Shown here: positions 18,001 to 25,026 of the stretch, in pieces
Numbering within the stretch: the first letter of the stretch is position 1
Layout: the number at the start of each line of letters is the position of its first letter
Assembly: GCA_964489705.1 (NCBI GenBank)
Contig: CAZAZQ010000009.1
Location: forward strand, 62,001-126,000
Reading direction: 5' to 3'
Origin: CAZAZQ01 sp964489705
Lineage (GTDB): Bacteria > Zixibacteria > MSB-5A5 > GN15 > FEB-12
Length of the DNA: 64,000 bases
Notes under the pieces: generated by a model
What the model saw: the letters and a program-made list of their open reading frames with translations, nothing else
Database searches by the model: none
What the model was told of the DNA's origin: nothing
Position numbers and translations under genes: made by a program

Positions 18001-18705
18001 GCCTTTGATAGTGGGTCGGTCGGGCGAGAGAGCGCGTCGACGGTGGAGTGCGATGAGTTCTTCGTCCAACATTGCCCGCATGTCTTCTCGGGAAATTTCC
18101 TCAATTTTCTGGATCTCGTGGGAGGTGCGGAAGCCGTCGAAGAAATGGACGAACGGCACCCGGCTCTTGAGAGTTGCCGCTTGGGCGATAAGGGCGAAGT
18201 CCATCACTTCTTGGACGGAACCGGAGGCGATTAAGCCGAAGCCGGTGGAGCGGGTCGCCATCACGTCGGAGTGGTCACCGAAAATGGAAAGGGCATGGGT
18301 GGCGACGGCGCGCGCCGAGACATGGAAGACAGTCGGCGTCAACTCACCGGCAATCTTGAACATGTTGGGAATCATCAGCAACAGCCCCTGGGAAGCGGTA
18401 AAGGTGGTTGTCAAGGCTCCGGTCGTCAGAGCCCCGTGTACCGCTCCGGAAGCGCCTCCTTCCGACTGCATTTCGATAACGGTGGGAATTTCTCCCCAGA
18501 TATTCTTTTCTCCGCGAGCGGATTTCTCATCGGCGACTTCTCCCATTACCGAGGAAGGGGTAATGGGGTAGATGGCAATGACTTCATTGGTTGCATGGGC
18601 AACAGTAGCAGCCGCGGTATTGCCGTCGATGGTAATGGTCCGATGTTTTCGGGAACCGGCTCTATCTGCGCTCGTGTCTACAGTTTTTACAGCTTGCTCT
18701 GTCAT
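15082..18705 (-). CDS. nifJ: Pyruvate:ferredoxin (flavodoxin) oxidoreductase
   Basis: Oxidises pyruvate with CoA to acetyl-CoA and CO2, reducing ferredoxin; cytoplasmic and oxygen-sensitive. At 1207 residues it is the full single-chain form. Order: domain I with AIYPITPSSVMGE; domain II; a CoA-binding region; a two-cluster ferredoxin insert (CIQCNICSIVCPHAA and CTGCEICVNACPAY at about 695-760); and the C-terminal TPP domain with CAGCGETPYVKL, GDGWAYDIGFGGLDHVL and NTGGQMSKATPRG. GAGGAG lies 8 bases before the ATG. Dcd and an IscR-like Rrf2 regulator lie directly upstream on the same strand, suggesting Fe-S or redox control. A palindrome TACCCTTTTATAGGGTA sits in the 50-bp gap before it. Confidence 0.98.
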   Translation of the reverse strand: MTEQAVKTVDTSADRAGSRKHRTITIDGNTAAATVAHATNEVIAIYPITPSSVMGEVADEKSARGEKNIWGEIPTVIEMQSEGGASGAVHGALTTGALTTTFTASQGLLLMIPNMFKIAGELTPTVFHVSARAVATHALSIFGDHSDVMATRSTGFGLIASGSVQEVMDFALIAQAATLKSRVPFVHFFDGFRTSHEIQKIEEISREDMRAMLDEELIALHRRRALSPDRPTIKGTSQNPDVFFQHRETINKYYLAAPGIVQEAMDKFAFLTGRQYKLFDYFGHPEAEYVVFVMGTGAEVVHETVNELVKRGEKVGVVKVRLYRPFSMEAMIQALPATVKKIAVLDRTKEAGAVGEPMYTDVQAAINEAMDKGLAPFSTHPLVIGGRYGLGSAEFNPPMAKAVFDNLKLDTPKDHFTVGITDDVTFTSLEPDWSFDLEGENFRGLFYGLGSDGTVGANKNSIKIIGEHTDNFAQGYFVYDSKKAGAVTISHVRFGKKLIQKPYLITSAQFVACHNFSFLEKYDMLGKLVEGGTFLLNSPYGPDEVWDKIPREVQQQIIEKKAKFYVIDAISLAKKLGLGARINMIMQTAFFLISDILPKEEAIKAIKDAIVKTYGAKGEKIVNMNFAAVDGAVEALREVKYPQEVTSSISMPPIVPDFAPEFVKTVTAEIIAGRGDKLPVSVFPDDGTYPTGTTQYEKRNIAVDIPVWDKESCIQCNICSIVCPHAAIRPKVYEKKYLEKAPKDFQYIEAKTKQFEGLYYTLQVAPEDCTGCEICVNACPAYQKDEQGNKTELKAINMTLQAPIRERERKNWDFFINVLPDPDPALFKIETVKGSQFVKPLFEFSGACAGCGETPYVKLMTQLFGDRALIGNATGCSSIYGGNLPTTPYTVRADGLGPAWSNSLFEDNAEFALGMRLTVDQLHEYALNLVKDLVPEMYDELAKADQSTQEGVEKQRERVHALKQKLETLTENDKVTALKNIAHFLVKKSVWAVGGDGWAYDIGFGGLDHVLASGRNVNLLVLDTEVYSNTGGQMSKATPRGSTAKFAAAGKPLPKKDLGLMMMSYGNVYVAQVAIGASHNQTVKAMVEAERYDGPSLIICYSHCIAHGIDMAHGLEAEDKAVKSGHWILYRYNPELIKQGKNPLQLDSKEPSISYEEYAFSEIRFRTLKGKDPERAKMLIELGQKDCDRRWHLYSQMANMDYSWAKG

Positions 18706-18755
18706 AGTTACGACTCCTCACTGAAAGAGATACCCTTTTATAGGGTAATCGGCAC

Positions 18756-19310
18756 TTAGCCGGATTTTGACAGGGTGATACTTTTCTGACCCTGATATTT
18801 GCCTTTCTTGTCCTTGTAGGACGTTATACACTCTTCCTCCGCCTGGAGGAAAATTACTTGGGCGATTCCTTCGTCGGCGTAGACGCGGACGGGGACCGGG
18901 CTGGTATTCGAAAGGGAAATCGTCGCAAATCCTTCCCATTCCGGTTCGAAGGGAGTGACGTTGACCACCACGCCGCAACGGGCGTAGGTGGACTTTCCCA
19001 GACAGATAGTCAGAATGTTGCGGGGAATCTTGAAGTATTCCTTGGACCGCCCTAAGATAAACGAATTTGGAGGGATGAGCACCGACGCCGCTTTGACATC
19101 GGTAAAACGGTCAGTAGGGATATTCTTGGGGTCGATTTCTTCACGTCCGTCCGGGTTGAAAATTTTGAACTCGTCGGAGAGGCGAAAATCATAGCCGTAG
19201 GAGGAAACCCCGAAACTGATCCCCTTGGAAATCTGCTCTTCGGAAAACGGCACAATCATCTCGTGACGGAGCGCCATTTCCGTTATCCAACGATCGGATT
19301 TAATCGACAT
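18756..19310 (-). CDS. dcd: dCTP deaminase
   Basis: Deaminates dCTP to dUTP on the route to dTMP. 184 residues with the family start MSIKSDRWITEMA, the ARCGVVVNVTPFEPEWEGF active-site region, and a C-terminal tail (KKGKYQGQKSITLSKSG) that closes over the nucleotide. The single-activity enzyme is more likely than the bifunctional dCTP deaminase/dUTPase, but this was not resolved by eye. It sits between the Rrf2 regulator and nifJ, with gaps of 112 and 50 bases. Confidence 0.95.
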   Translation of the reverse strand: MSIKSDRWITEMALRHEMIVPFSEEQISKGISFGVSSYGYDFRLSDEFKIFNPDGREEIDPKNIPTDRFTDVKAASVLIPPNSFILGRSKEYFKIPRNILTICLGKSTYARCGVVVNVTPFEPEWEGFATISLSNTSPVPVRVYADEGIAQVIFLQAEEECITSYKDKKGKYQGQKSITLSKSG

Positions 19311-19422
19311 ACTTCACCGTCATCCTCCAAAAAGTTAGTCTGTCAGTATAATATTTTCGACGCTTGCTGTAAACCGGAATTTGGGAAATATTTCAATTAC
19401 CTAAGTATCAATCGGAAACGCC

Positions 19423-19836
19423 TTATTTCTTCATTCCCCACTCACGGAGGTCAGCAAGCGTATGCTGTGCGAAGGTCGAGACCAACTTTTCCTCGGCAAT
19501 GAGCAGAAGTTCTCGAAGCGGGCAGGAATCACTTCGTTTGCACAAGGAAGGGTCGGCAATACACTTCATCAGGTGGTACGGACCTTGAATTGCCTCGAGC
19601 ACTTCTTTGATGGTGATTTTCTCTGGATCTTTTGCTAAGGTGAACCCCCCACGGACACCGCGATGAGATCGTACGATTCCGGCTTTGGAAAGGGATTGAA
19701 AAATCTTGGCGAGAAATTTTTCTGGGATTTCCTCAGCTCTGGAAATTTCGGAAAGAGGAGTTACCGTTGTTCTGTCTTTTTCAACGAGATGCAACACTCC
19801 CAACATGCCATATTCTTCAGCCTTTGTAAATTGCAT
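19423..19836 (-). CDS. Rrf2/IscR-like transcription regulator, Fe-S type
   Basis: 137 residues. The N-terminal winged helix (MQFTKAEEYGMLGVLHLVEK; LAKIFQSLSKAGIVRSHRGV) ends with the Rrf2 signature RGVRGGFTLAKDPEKITI. Three cysteines at 92, 99 and 105 closely match the 92/98/104 [2Fe-2S] ligands of IscR, so cluster binding is likely. The start has AAGG upstream. A sharp inverted repeat lies inside its own promoter at 19911-19929, suggesting autorepression. Dcd and the Fe-S enzyme PFOR follow on the same strand and are plausible targets. It is not linked to isc or suf genes here. Confidence 0.92.
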   Translation of the reverse strand: MQFTKAEEYGMLGVLHLVEKDRTTVTPLSEISRAEEIPEKFLAKIFQSLSKAGIVRSHRGVRGGFTLAKDPEKITIKEVLEAIQGPYHLMKCIADPSLCKRSDSCPLRELLLIAEEKLVSTFAQHTLADLREWGMKK

Positions 19837-19903
19837 ACCGCCCTTCTTTCACTTAGAAGAATCCAGTTTCCATACCTATAGAAACCCTATCAACCTTTTC
19901 GAA

Positions 19904-19932
19904 ATAATATACTAAGTAGACTCCTTAGTCAA
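19904..19932 (-). promoter_or_regulatory. rrf2 promoter with embedded operator
   Basis: Minus-strand TTGACT (19927-19932), 17-bp spacer, TATTAT (19904-19909). The spacer is almost filled by an inverted repeat, ACTAAG-N7-CTTAGT (19911-19929), overlapping the -35 box. This is the classic position for a repressor site and the size fits an Rrf2 dimer. Confidence 0.75.
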
Positions 19933-19974
19933 ATACTAAAGCACCTTTTTTCACAATAGCGCCTCGTTATATAA

Positions 19975-20100
19975 GACTACTACGGTCGCTTTTCTCTAAA
20001 TTAGAGCAAAGCTGCTATCCGGTAGGCGGTTAGGAGATGAGGGAGCAATAAAGGAGCTACAACAAACGGGGACTTGCCGTCGCAAATCCCCGTTTTCATT
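19975..20100 (+). ncRNA. Possible small RNA ending in a terminator
   Basis: The 645 bases between rrf2 and the patatin gene (19837-20481) have no convincing protein gene. On the plus strand a TATAAG box (about 19969) precedes about 110 bases that contain the palindrome CTCTAAATTAGAG and end in a terminator-like hairpin, AAACGGGGA (20064-20072) pairing with TCCCCGTTT (20087-20095), followed by a T-rich tract. This could be a small RNA divergent from rrf2; no known RNA family is recognised. The rest (20101-20481) shows no feature I can support. Confidence 0.3.
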
Positions 20101-20481
20101 TTTCGGAGAGAGGACAGTGATTTGAAATAACTCACCTCTTAAGCACGGTAAAGGGTTTTTACAGCCACTTCCCGCATGTTGTATTCGCTACCATCCAAGC
20201 GGATGGGTCACGGCGTTTACGCAGCGGAGAAGAGACAACCTTCATTTGTTCGGTGTTAGAGATTTTCAAATGACAACCTCTCTCCATATCTTCTACACAC
20301 AATATGCCCTTTCATCGACATCTATGCAATAAATATTTATTTTTTGTTTGAGGCCTGAACTGCCCGCCAGCCGCCGAGAGATGGAGAAAATCTTGGAGAG
20401 CTGCCGAGGTGAGGAAAGGCTGCTTCTTCCCGGGTTTTTTCACTGGCTTTCGCTGGCGGCTGAAGTGAGCAATACACTGAC

Positions 20482-23103
20482 TTAGAATGAAAAGCCGATG
20501 TTGAGGTAGTATCGTTTCGAGTGGGAATCGGCAATCCCGTAACCAAACTCCACGGGACCCAAGGGAGAATCAAGCGCGAAGAAAAAGCCGACACCGTGGC
20601 GGAGGTTGCGGAGCTTGATTTGATCGGTAATGGAGTAGACCTCGCCCATGTCATGGCGAAGGAGGAAGTACAGGCGGAAGAAGAGCCTGATGCGGAGCTC
20701 GTTGGACAGCAAAAAAACTTTGTCGCCGGAGAGCTGATGTGTCCGGAAACCGGCAAAAGAGTGAATCCCCCCTAAGTAGAATTTTTCGGACACCGGCAAG
20801 CCGGAGCGTGACAAGCCGATTGCCAGTTTCGGATGGTAGTTCACGTGCTTCCCCAAGGCGAAATATGCTTCCAGCGACGTAAAGAAACGGGTGAACTCGA
20901 CTTCTCCGCCCAAATACTTGCCGGCAAATCGAAGCTCGAAGAAATGGCGCTTGCCCGTTTCCGGAAAAGGAACCCGGTTGAACGTCTCAACCAGCGAGCG
21001 GAAGGTCAGCATTCTCAATCCGAAGCGCTCCGGCGTGTCGTTGCGGGGATGACGGTACTCTATTTCTTCCGCGACTACTCCGGCGGTGACCGCTCCCAAT
21101 TTTGAGATTTGCTGCCCGGCATGAAATTCTCCGCCGGTGCGTATTTCCAACCGCTCACCGGTGCGATTGCCGTCTTGATCGAACAGATGGCGTTCCAAGC
21201 GGTGTTGGTAGAGGCGGAAACGACTGGTCAAGTAGGTTTTGAAAATGCGGTTGGTTCTCACGCCAATGAAATAATACTGCCGATCGCGTCCGTACTGAGC
21301 GTGTGCCGACAACTGCAAGCCGATGCCGCCGATGTCGTCGTCGAGAAGTTCCAGGAACTCCTCCGATTTGTACTCGTCATCCCAATGCCACCCCAGGCGC
21401 ATCTGCCGGTGCTTCTTTTCCTCCACCCGTATCTTGACAACCGCTCCTCCTTTGTCCGGCACCAGGTCGACCATCACTTGGTGAAACAGGTCGGTACTGT
21501 AAATGTTGGTCACTCCCTGCGATGCCCGTCTGGTAGAATATGGCTGGTTCACCTGCAGGGGGAAATAGGAACGGATAAACCAATCCTTGGTGCGGTCGTT
21601 GCCGTTGACATCAATTCGCTTGATGATGGCTTCATCGATGGCGATGGTTAACGTTTTCGTTTTGCTGTCGAAGGCGATGTTTTTTACTTCCGCCAAGTCG
21701 AAGCCGTCGGCACGATACAACCGGCAAATCCGCCCGATGCCCTCACGGATCACGTGAGGAGAAAGGAATGACGACGGAGGAGCAAACTGCACTTTCAGGA
21801 GGCTGTCGGGATACTTGGTGTTGCCGGAAAAAACGAAATTGACCTCTTGAAGCCGCCGCATCGGTTCGGCGGAGAGAAGCAACTTTACCGCACCGACCCG
21901 CTCGGAAACAACCCCTTCCGGAACCAGCTCGGCTTTCAAAGTAAAAAGGCGGTGAGTGATTGTAATGTCTTTCAAGCGGGCGATAAGCTCGCTTTTGGTA
22001 AAGCTGCGATGTCGCAACTTGCCGTCAAGGTCACTTTGCAAGGGGCGCAATGTCGGATCAAGCACCAGGGAAGTGATGTAATAGCGCAGGCGGTTCCTTT
22101 GCCTCTGCAACAAGCTGATGATGCTGTCGGCGGCGGCTTTACCGCTCTCATAACCGATGGCGAACAAGGTGTCACGATATTTGAAATCCATGGAATTGAA
22201 CTTTTTAATCGGCGGGGTAATGACGAAGTCCGCTAGCGCCAACTGGGCTTTCAGTTTATCCGCCGTCATGATAGTCGTCACTTGGTTGGCGATGTCGATA
22301 GGGGTGACGAGTTTGTCTTTGGGAAGGAGCGGGCTGGCGGTATTGACCGCCACCACGAAAGAAACGGAATCGCACATCCCTTTTACGATATCCACCGGCA
22401 CCGGCGCGACCATTCCCCCGTCCATGAGCAGTTGGTTCCCCCGCTCCACTCCCGTGAACGCCAACGGGAACGCCATCGTCGCCCGTATCGCTTCCGCCAG
22501 CGAGCCCTGCTCGTGCACCACCTTTTCTCCGCTGACCACATCGGTACTGACGGTTTTGAACGGAATCGGCAGCTTGGTGAAATCTCCGCCGCAATGGTAG
22601 TTTGCCTCGGTGGTTAGAGTTGTTAGGAGAGAAATCAGCCGCTGCCCTGCCGTCAGCCCCTGGGGAATCACCGGCATGAAACCGTCAAAACGAATCGAAA
22701 GGATATGTTTGTCCCGTTCTTCCCGTTGGGTGAGAAACATCGACTTCCGCGGCGGGGCATTGGTAAGCAACTGGTCGATGACGATATGCCGGGAAATCGA
22801 CATCAACTCGTCGGGGCTGTAGCCGGACGCATACAAGCCGCCGATGATGCCGCCGATGGAGGTGCCGGCGATAGCCGCAACCTTGATTCCCCTCTCTTCA
22901 AATGCCTTGAGAATCCCGATGGTGGTCAACCCGCGAGCGCCGCCGCCGGAGAGAGCGAGCAAAATTGAGTAGTGCTCGGTCGTATCCTCGGGATCGAGTC
23001 CGTCCAGTCCGCCGATGACGATCCGCTCGGAAGCGGACGCCGCCCCGACGAGCCACAAAGAAACCCACAGAATGAACGGAATGATAAGACGTACAGTTTT
23101 CAC
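20482..23103 (-). CDS. Patatin-like phospholipase fused to POTRA and BamA-type barrel
   Basis: 873 residues, resembling type Vd secretion proteins such as PlpD. A signal peptide (to about SASA, residue 25) precedes a patatin domain with the oxyanion motif LSGGGARG (51-58), nucleophile GTSIG (Ser82) and dyad DGG (Asp228). A POTRA-like region follows (about 390-560), then a 16-strand-type surface antigen/BamA barrel ending in RYYLNIGFSF, with a terminal Phe. It presumably folds into the outer membrane like BamA and displays or retains a lipid acyl hydrolase. The start is a GTG at 23103 with a weak ribosome-binding site. It is divergent from the trmH gene. Confidence 0.93.
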   Translation of the reverse strand: MKTVRLIIPFILWVSLWLVGAASASERIVIGGLDGLDPEDTTEHYSILLALSGGGARGLTTIGILKAFEERGIKVAAIAGTSIGGIIGGLYASGYSPDELMSISRHIVIDQLLTNAPPRKSMFLTQREERDKHILSIRFDGFMPVIPQGLTAGQRLISLLTTLTTEANYHCGGDFTKLPIPFKTVSTDVVSGEKVVHEQGSLAEAIRATMAFPLAFTGVERGNQLLMDGGMVAPVPVDIVKGMCDSVSFVVAVNTASPLLPKDKLVTPIDIANQVTTIMTADKLKAQLALADFVITPPIKKFNSMDFKYRDTLFAIGYESGKAAADSIISLLQRQRNRLRYYITSLVLDPTLRPLQSDLDGKLRHRSFTKSELIARLKDITITHRLFTLKAELVPEGVVSERVGAVKLLLSAEPMRRLQEVNFVFSGNTKYPDSLLKVQFAPPSSFLSPHVIREGIGRICRLYRADGFDLAEVKNIAFDSKTKTLTIAIDEAIIKRIDVNGNDRTKDWFIRSYFPLQVNQPYSTRRASQGVTNIYSTDLFHQVMVDLVPDKGGAVVKIRVEEKKHRQMRLGWHWDDEYKSEEFLELLDDDIGGIGLQLSAHAQYGRDRQYYFIGVRTNRIFKTYLTSRFRLYQHRLERHLFDQDGNRTGERLEIRTGGEFHAGQQISKLGAVTAGVVAEEIEYRHPRNDTPERFGLRMLTFRSLVETFNRVPFPETGKRHFFELRFAGKYLGGEVEFTRFFTSLEAYFALGKHVNYHPKLAIGLSRSGLPVSEKFYLGGIHSFAGFRTHQLSGDKVFLLSNELRIRLFFRLYFLLRHDMGEVYSITDQIKLRNLRHGVGFFFALDSPLGPVEFGYGIADSHSKRYYLNIGFSF

Positions 23104-23166
23104 TTGCCAATGACTGTCAATTATGAGTTCATTTACCCAACCAACTTACGTAAAGGTAAATAAAAC

Positions 23167-23952
23167 GTGCCGCTCTCAAAGACGGAATTAAAAAAACTCA
23201 AGTCCTTGGCAACAAAAAAAGGCAGGAAAACCAGTGGGAAGTTCCTTGCCGAGGGTATCCGCTTGCTCGAGGAAGCGTGGAAGGCTCGTTTTTTCCCGGA
23301 AGCGGTCTACTACGCCCCGTCGATGTTGACCAACCGAGCCGAAGCGCTGCTCCGGCGTTGGCAGGACGTCAAGGTGAAGACCGTTTCCCTCTCCGCCAAG
23401 GAGGTGCACACCGTAAGCGATACCAAAACCCCCCAAGGTATCGTCGGTGTCTTTCGCATCCCCTCGACGGAAATATCCGAACTTTTCCGACCTGCCTTTC
23501 GTAAGGTTATACTGTGCGAAAACATATCAGACCCGGGGAACCTCGGTACGTTGATTCGCTCGGCGTTGGCGTTCGGTTTCGAGCTGGTGCTGTTGTCCGG
23601 CAGTTCGGCGGAACCGTACGCTCCCAAAGTGGTGCGGGCCTCGGCAGGAGCGATTTTTCGTCTGCCGGTTGCCCGTGTTTCACTGACCGAGGTGAAAGAC
23701 CTGGTGGAAAAGCGGAAACTGTACGTCGTGGCGAGCGACGTTGCGGCGAAGCAGGTCACTTTGCCGCGTCGTACCATCTTGCGGCGTACCGTGCTCTTGG
23801 CAATCGGTTCGGAAGCGGCCGGTTTGTCACCGGAGCTTCTGGCGCACGCTCACCTTCGGATCCGCATCCAACACCGGCGTCAGGTCGAGTCGCTCAACGC
23901 CGCCGTTGCCGGGTCGATATTAATGAAACAGATATATGACCTCACACAGTAA
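23167..23952 (+). CDS. TrmH/SpoU-family RNA 2'-O-methyltransferase
   Basis: Methylates ribose 2'-OH groups in rRNA or tRNA from SAM. 261 residues from a GTG at 23167 with AAAGGT upstream. The N-terminal part (SGKFLAEGIRLLEEAW) is the substrate-binding domain. The SPOUT domain shows NISDPGNLGTLIRSA, IGSEAAGLSPE and the closing motif with VESLNAAVAGSIL that forms the knot. The target is not determined; 23S rRNA is most common for this subgroup. It is first in a three-gene run with gaps of 9 and 3 bases. Confidence 0.93.
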   Translation: MPLSKTELKKLKSLATKKGRKTSGKFLAEGIRLLEEAWKARFFPEAVYYAPSMLTNRAEALLRRWQDVKVKTVSLSAKEVHTVSDTKTPQGIVGVFRIPSTEISELFRPAFRKVILCENISDPGNLGTLIRSALAFGFELVLLSGSSAEPYAPKVVRASAGAIFRLPVARVSLTEVKDLVEKRKLYVVASDVAAKQVTLPRRTILRRTVLLAIGSEAAGLSPELLAHAHLRIRIQHRRQVESLNAAVAGSILMKQIYDLTQ

Positions 23953-23961
23953 GGAACACCG

Positions 23962-25023
23962 ATGAAAGAACGCTTGCCGTCCATAATGCTCCTTTTGGGA
24001 TTGTGCTTTATCGTGTCCCCCGCTTCCTATTCCCAAGAGGTGTTTGAAGAAAGCCGCAATGTCTATACGACCCGGGAGCTGGACAAAAGTCTTTCCATGG
24101 CAAAAGGAAACAAGGTCGTTATCCGCTCGGCGGCGACTCTCGAGGGCTCGCTTGCCGTCGTCACTGGCGAGAGCAACGACGTCGCCATCGCATATTTCAA
24201 AAAAGCCAACACCGATTCGCGTTCCAAAGCGCGCGACTATATCGATCTCATCGCCGTCCAACTGAGCCAAGCCCCGGAGGGTATCCGGGTCGATTTGCGG
24301 GCTCCCAATCCGGCGCCGTGGGAAGATGACGAGAGCGGTTTTGTGGAAGCCCGTCTGACCGTACCGAAAGAATCGCTCGTGGAAATCAAAGCTCAGTACT
24401 TCGATGTCTCCGTCACCGGTCCCGTCAAGTCGGTGACGGCACCTTCCTCGATGGGGAAATTCATCCTCCGCAACGTCACCCATGCCGTGGACATCAAGAC
24501 CGTCAACCAGCGGGTCTTGCTGGAAAATATCAGCGGGGAAATCAACGTTTCCACCAGCAACGCCCTCTTAGCGGCGAAAGATATCACCGCTACCGCCAAG
24601 CAAGCGACTTTCCGCAATGACGGCGGCGATATTGAAATAACCGGCTGTACCGGCGAATTGAACATTACCAACAGCTACGGGAGAATAAAGGTTCGCAAAT
24701 TCACCCCTACGCCGGTGAGAAGCATCATCCGCAATTTTTCAGGACCTATCGAACTTTCTCTCACATCGTTGGAGAAAGGACAACTGATTGTCAACAACCG
24801 CTACGAAGATATTGAAATCAATATCCCTCCAACCATTTCCGCCCGTCTCTCCCTCGCTGTCGAAGAAGGAGGAAAAATCAACGTCGGCAGCTTTCCTTTC
24901 CAAACCGACCTTGTCCAGCCCAACCGACTGAATCTCGTGGCGGGAGAAGGAGTCGCTCTCATCAGCGCCGCCATTCGCGGCAAGGGCAATATTTACATAC
25001 GTGCGGAAGAAGAAGGAGAATAA
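23962..25023 (+). CDS. Exported DUF4097-like beta-repeat protein
   Basis: 353 residues with a signal peptide (MKERLPSIMLLLGLCFIVSP...YSQ). Residues about 125-340 are short alternating beta strands with Asn/Ser turns (VKSVTAPSSMGKFILRNV, HAVDIKTVNQRVLLENISGE, GDIEITGCTGELNITNSYGR), the pattern of the DUF4097/adhesin-like beta-helix. The chemistry is unknown. It lies tightly between a methylase gene and sppA, so it may act with the envelope peptidase. AAGGA is upstream of the start. Confidence 0.75.
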   Translation: MKERLPSIMLLLGLCFIVSPASYSQEVFEESRNVYTTRELDKSLSMAKGNKVVIRSAATLEGSLAVVTGESNDVAIAYFKKANTDSRSKARDYIDLIAVQLSQAPEGIRVDLRAPNPAPWEDDESGFVEARLTVPKESLVEIKAQYFDVSVTGPVKSVTAPSSMGKFILRNVTHAVDIKTVNQRVLLENISGEINVSTSNALLAAKDITATAKQATFRNDGGDIEITGCTGELNITNSYGRIKVRKFTPTPVRSIIRNFSGPIELSLTSLEKGQLIVNNRYEDIEINIPPTISARLSLAVEEGGKINVGSFPFQTDLVQPNRLNLVAGEGVALISAAIRGKGNIYIRAEEEGE

Positions 25024-25026
25024 GTA

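Noticed and set aside
15289..18234. 981-codon open frame on the plus strand
   Set aside because: It lies fully antisense to the clear PFOR gene, has no family motif, and is a by-product of GC-rich codons in the sense gene.
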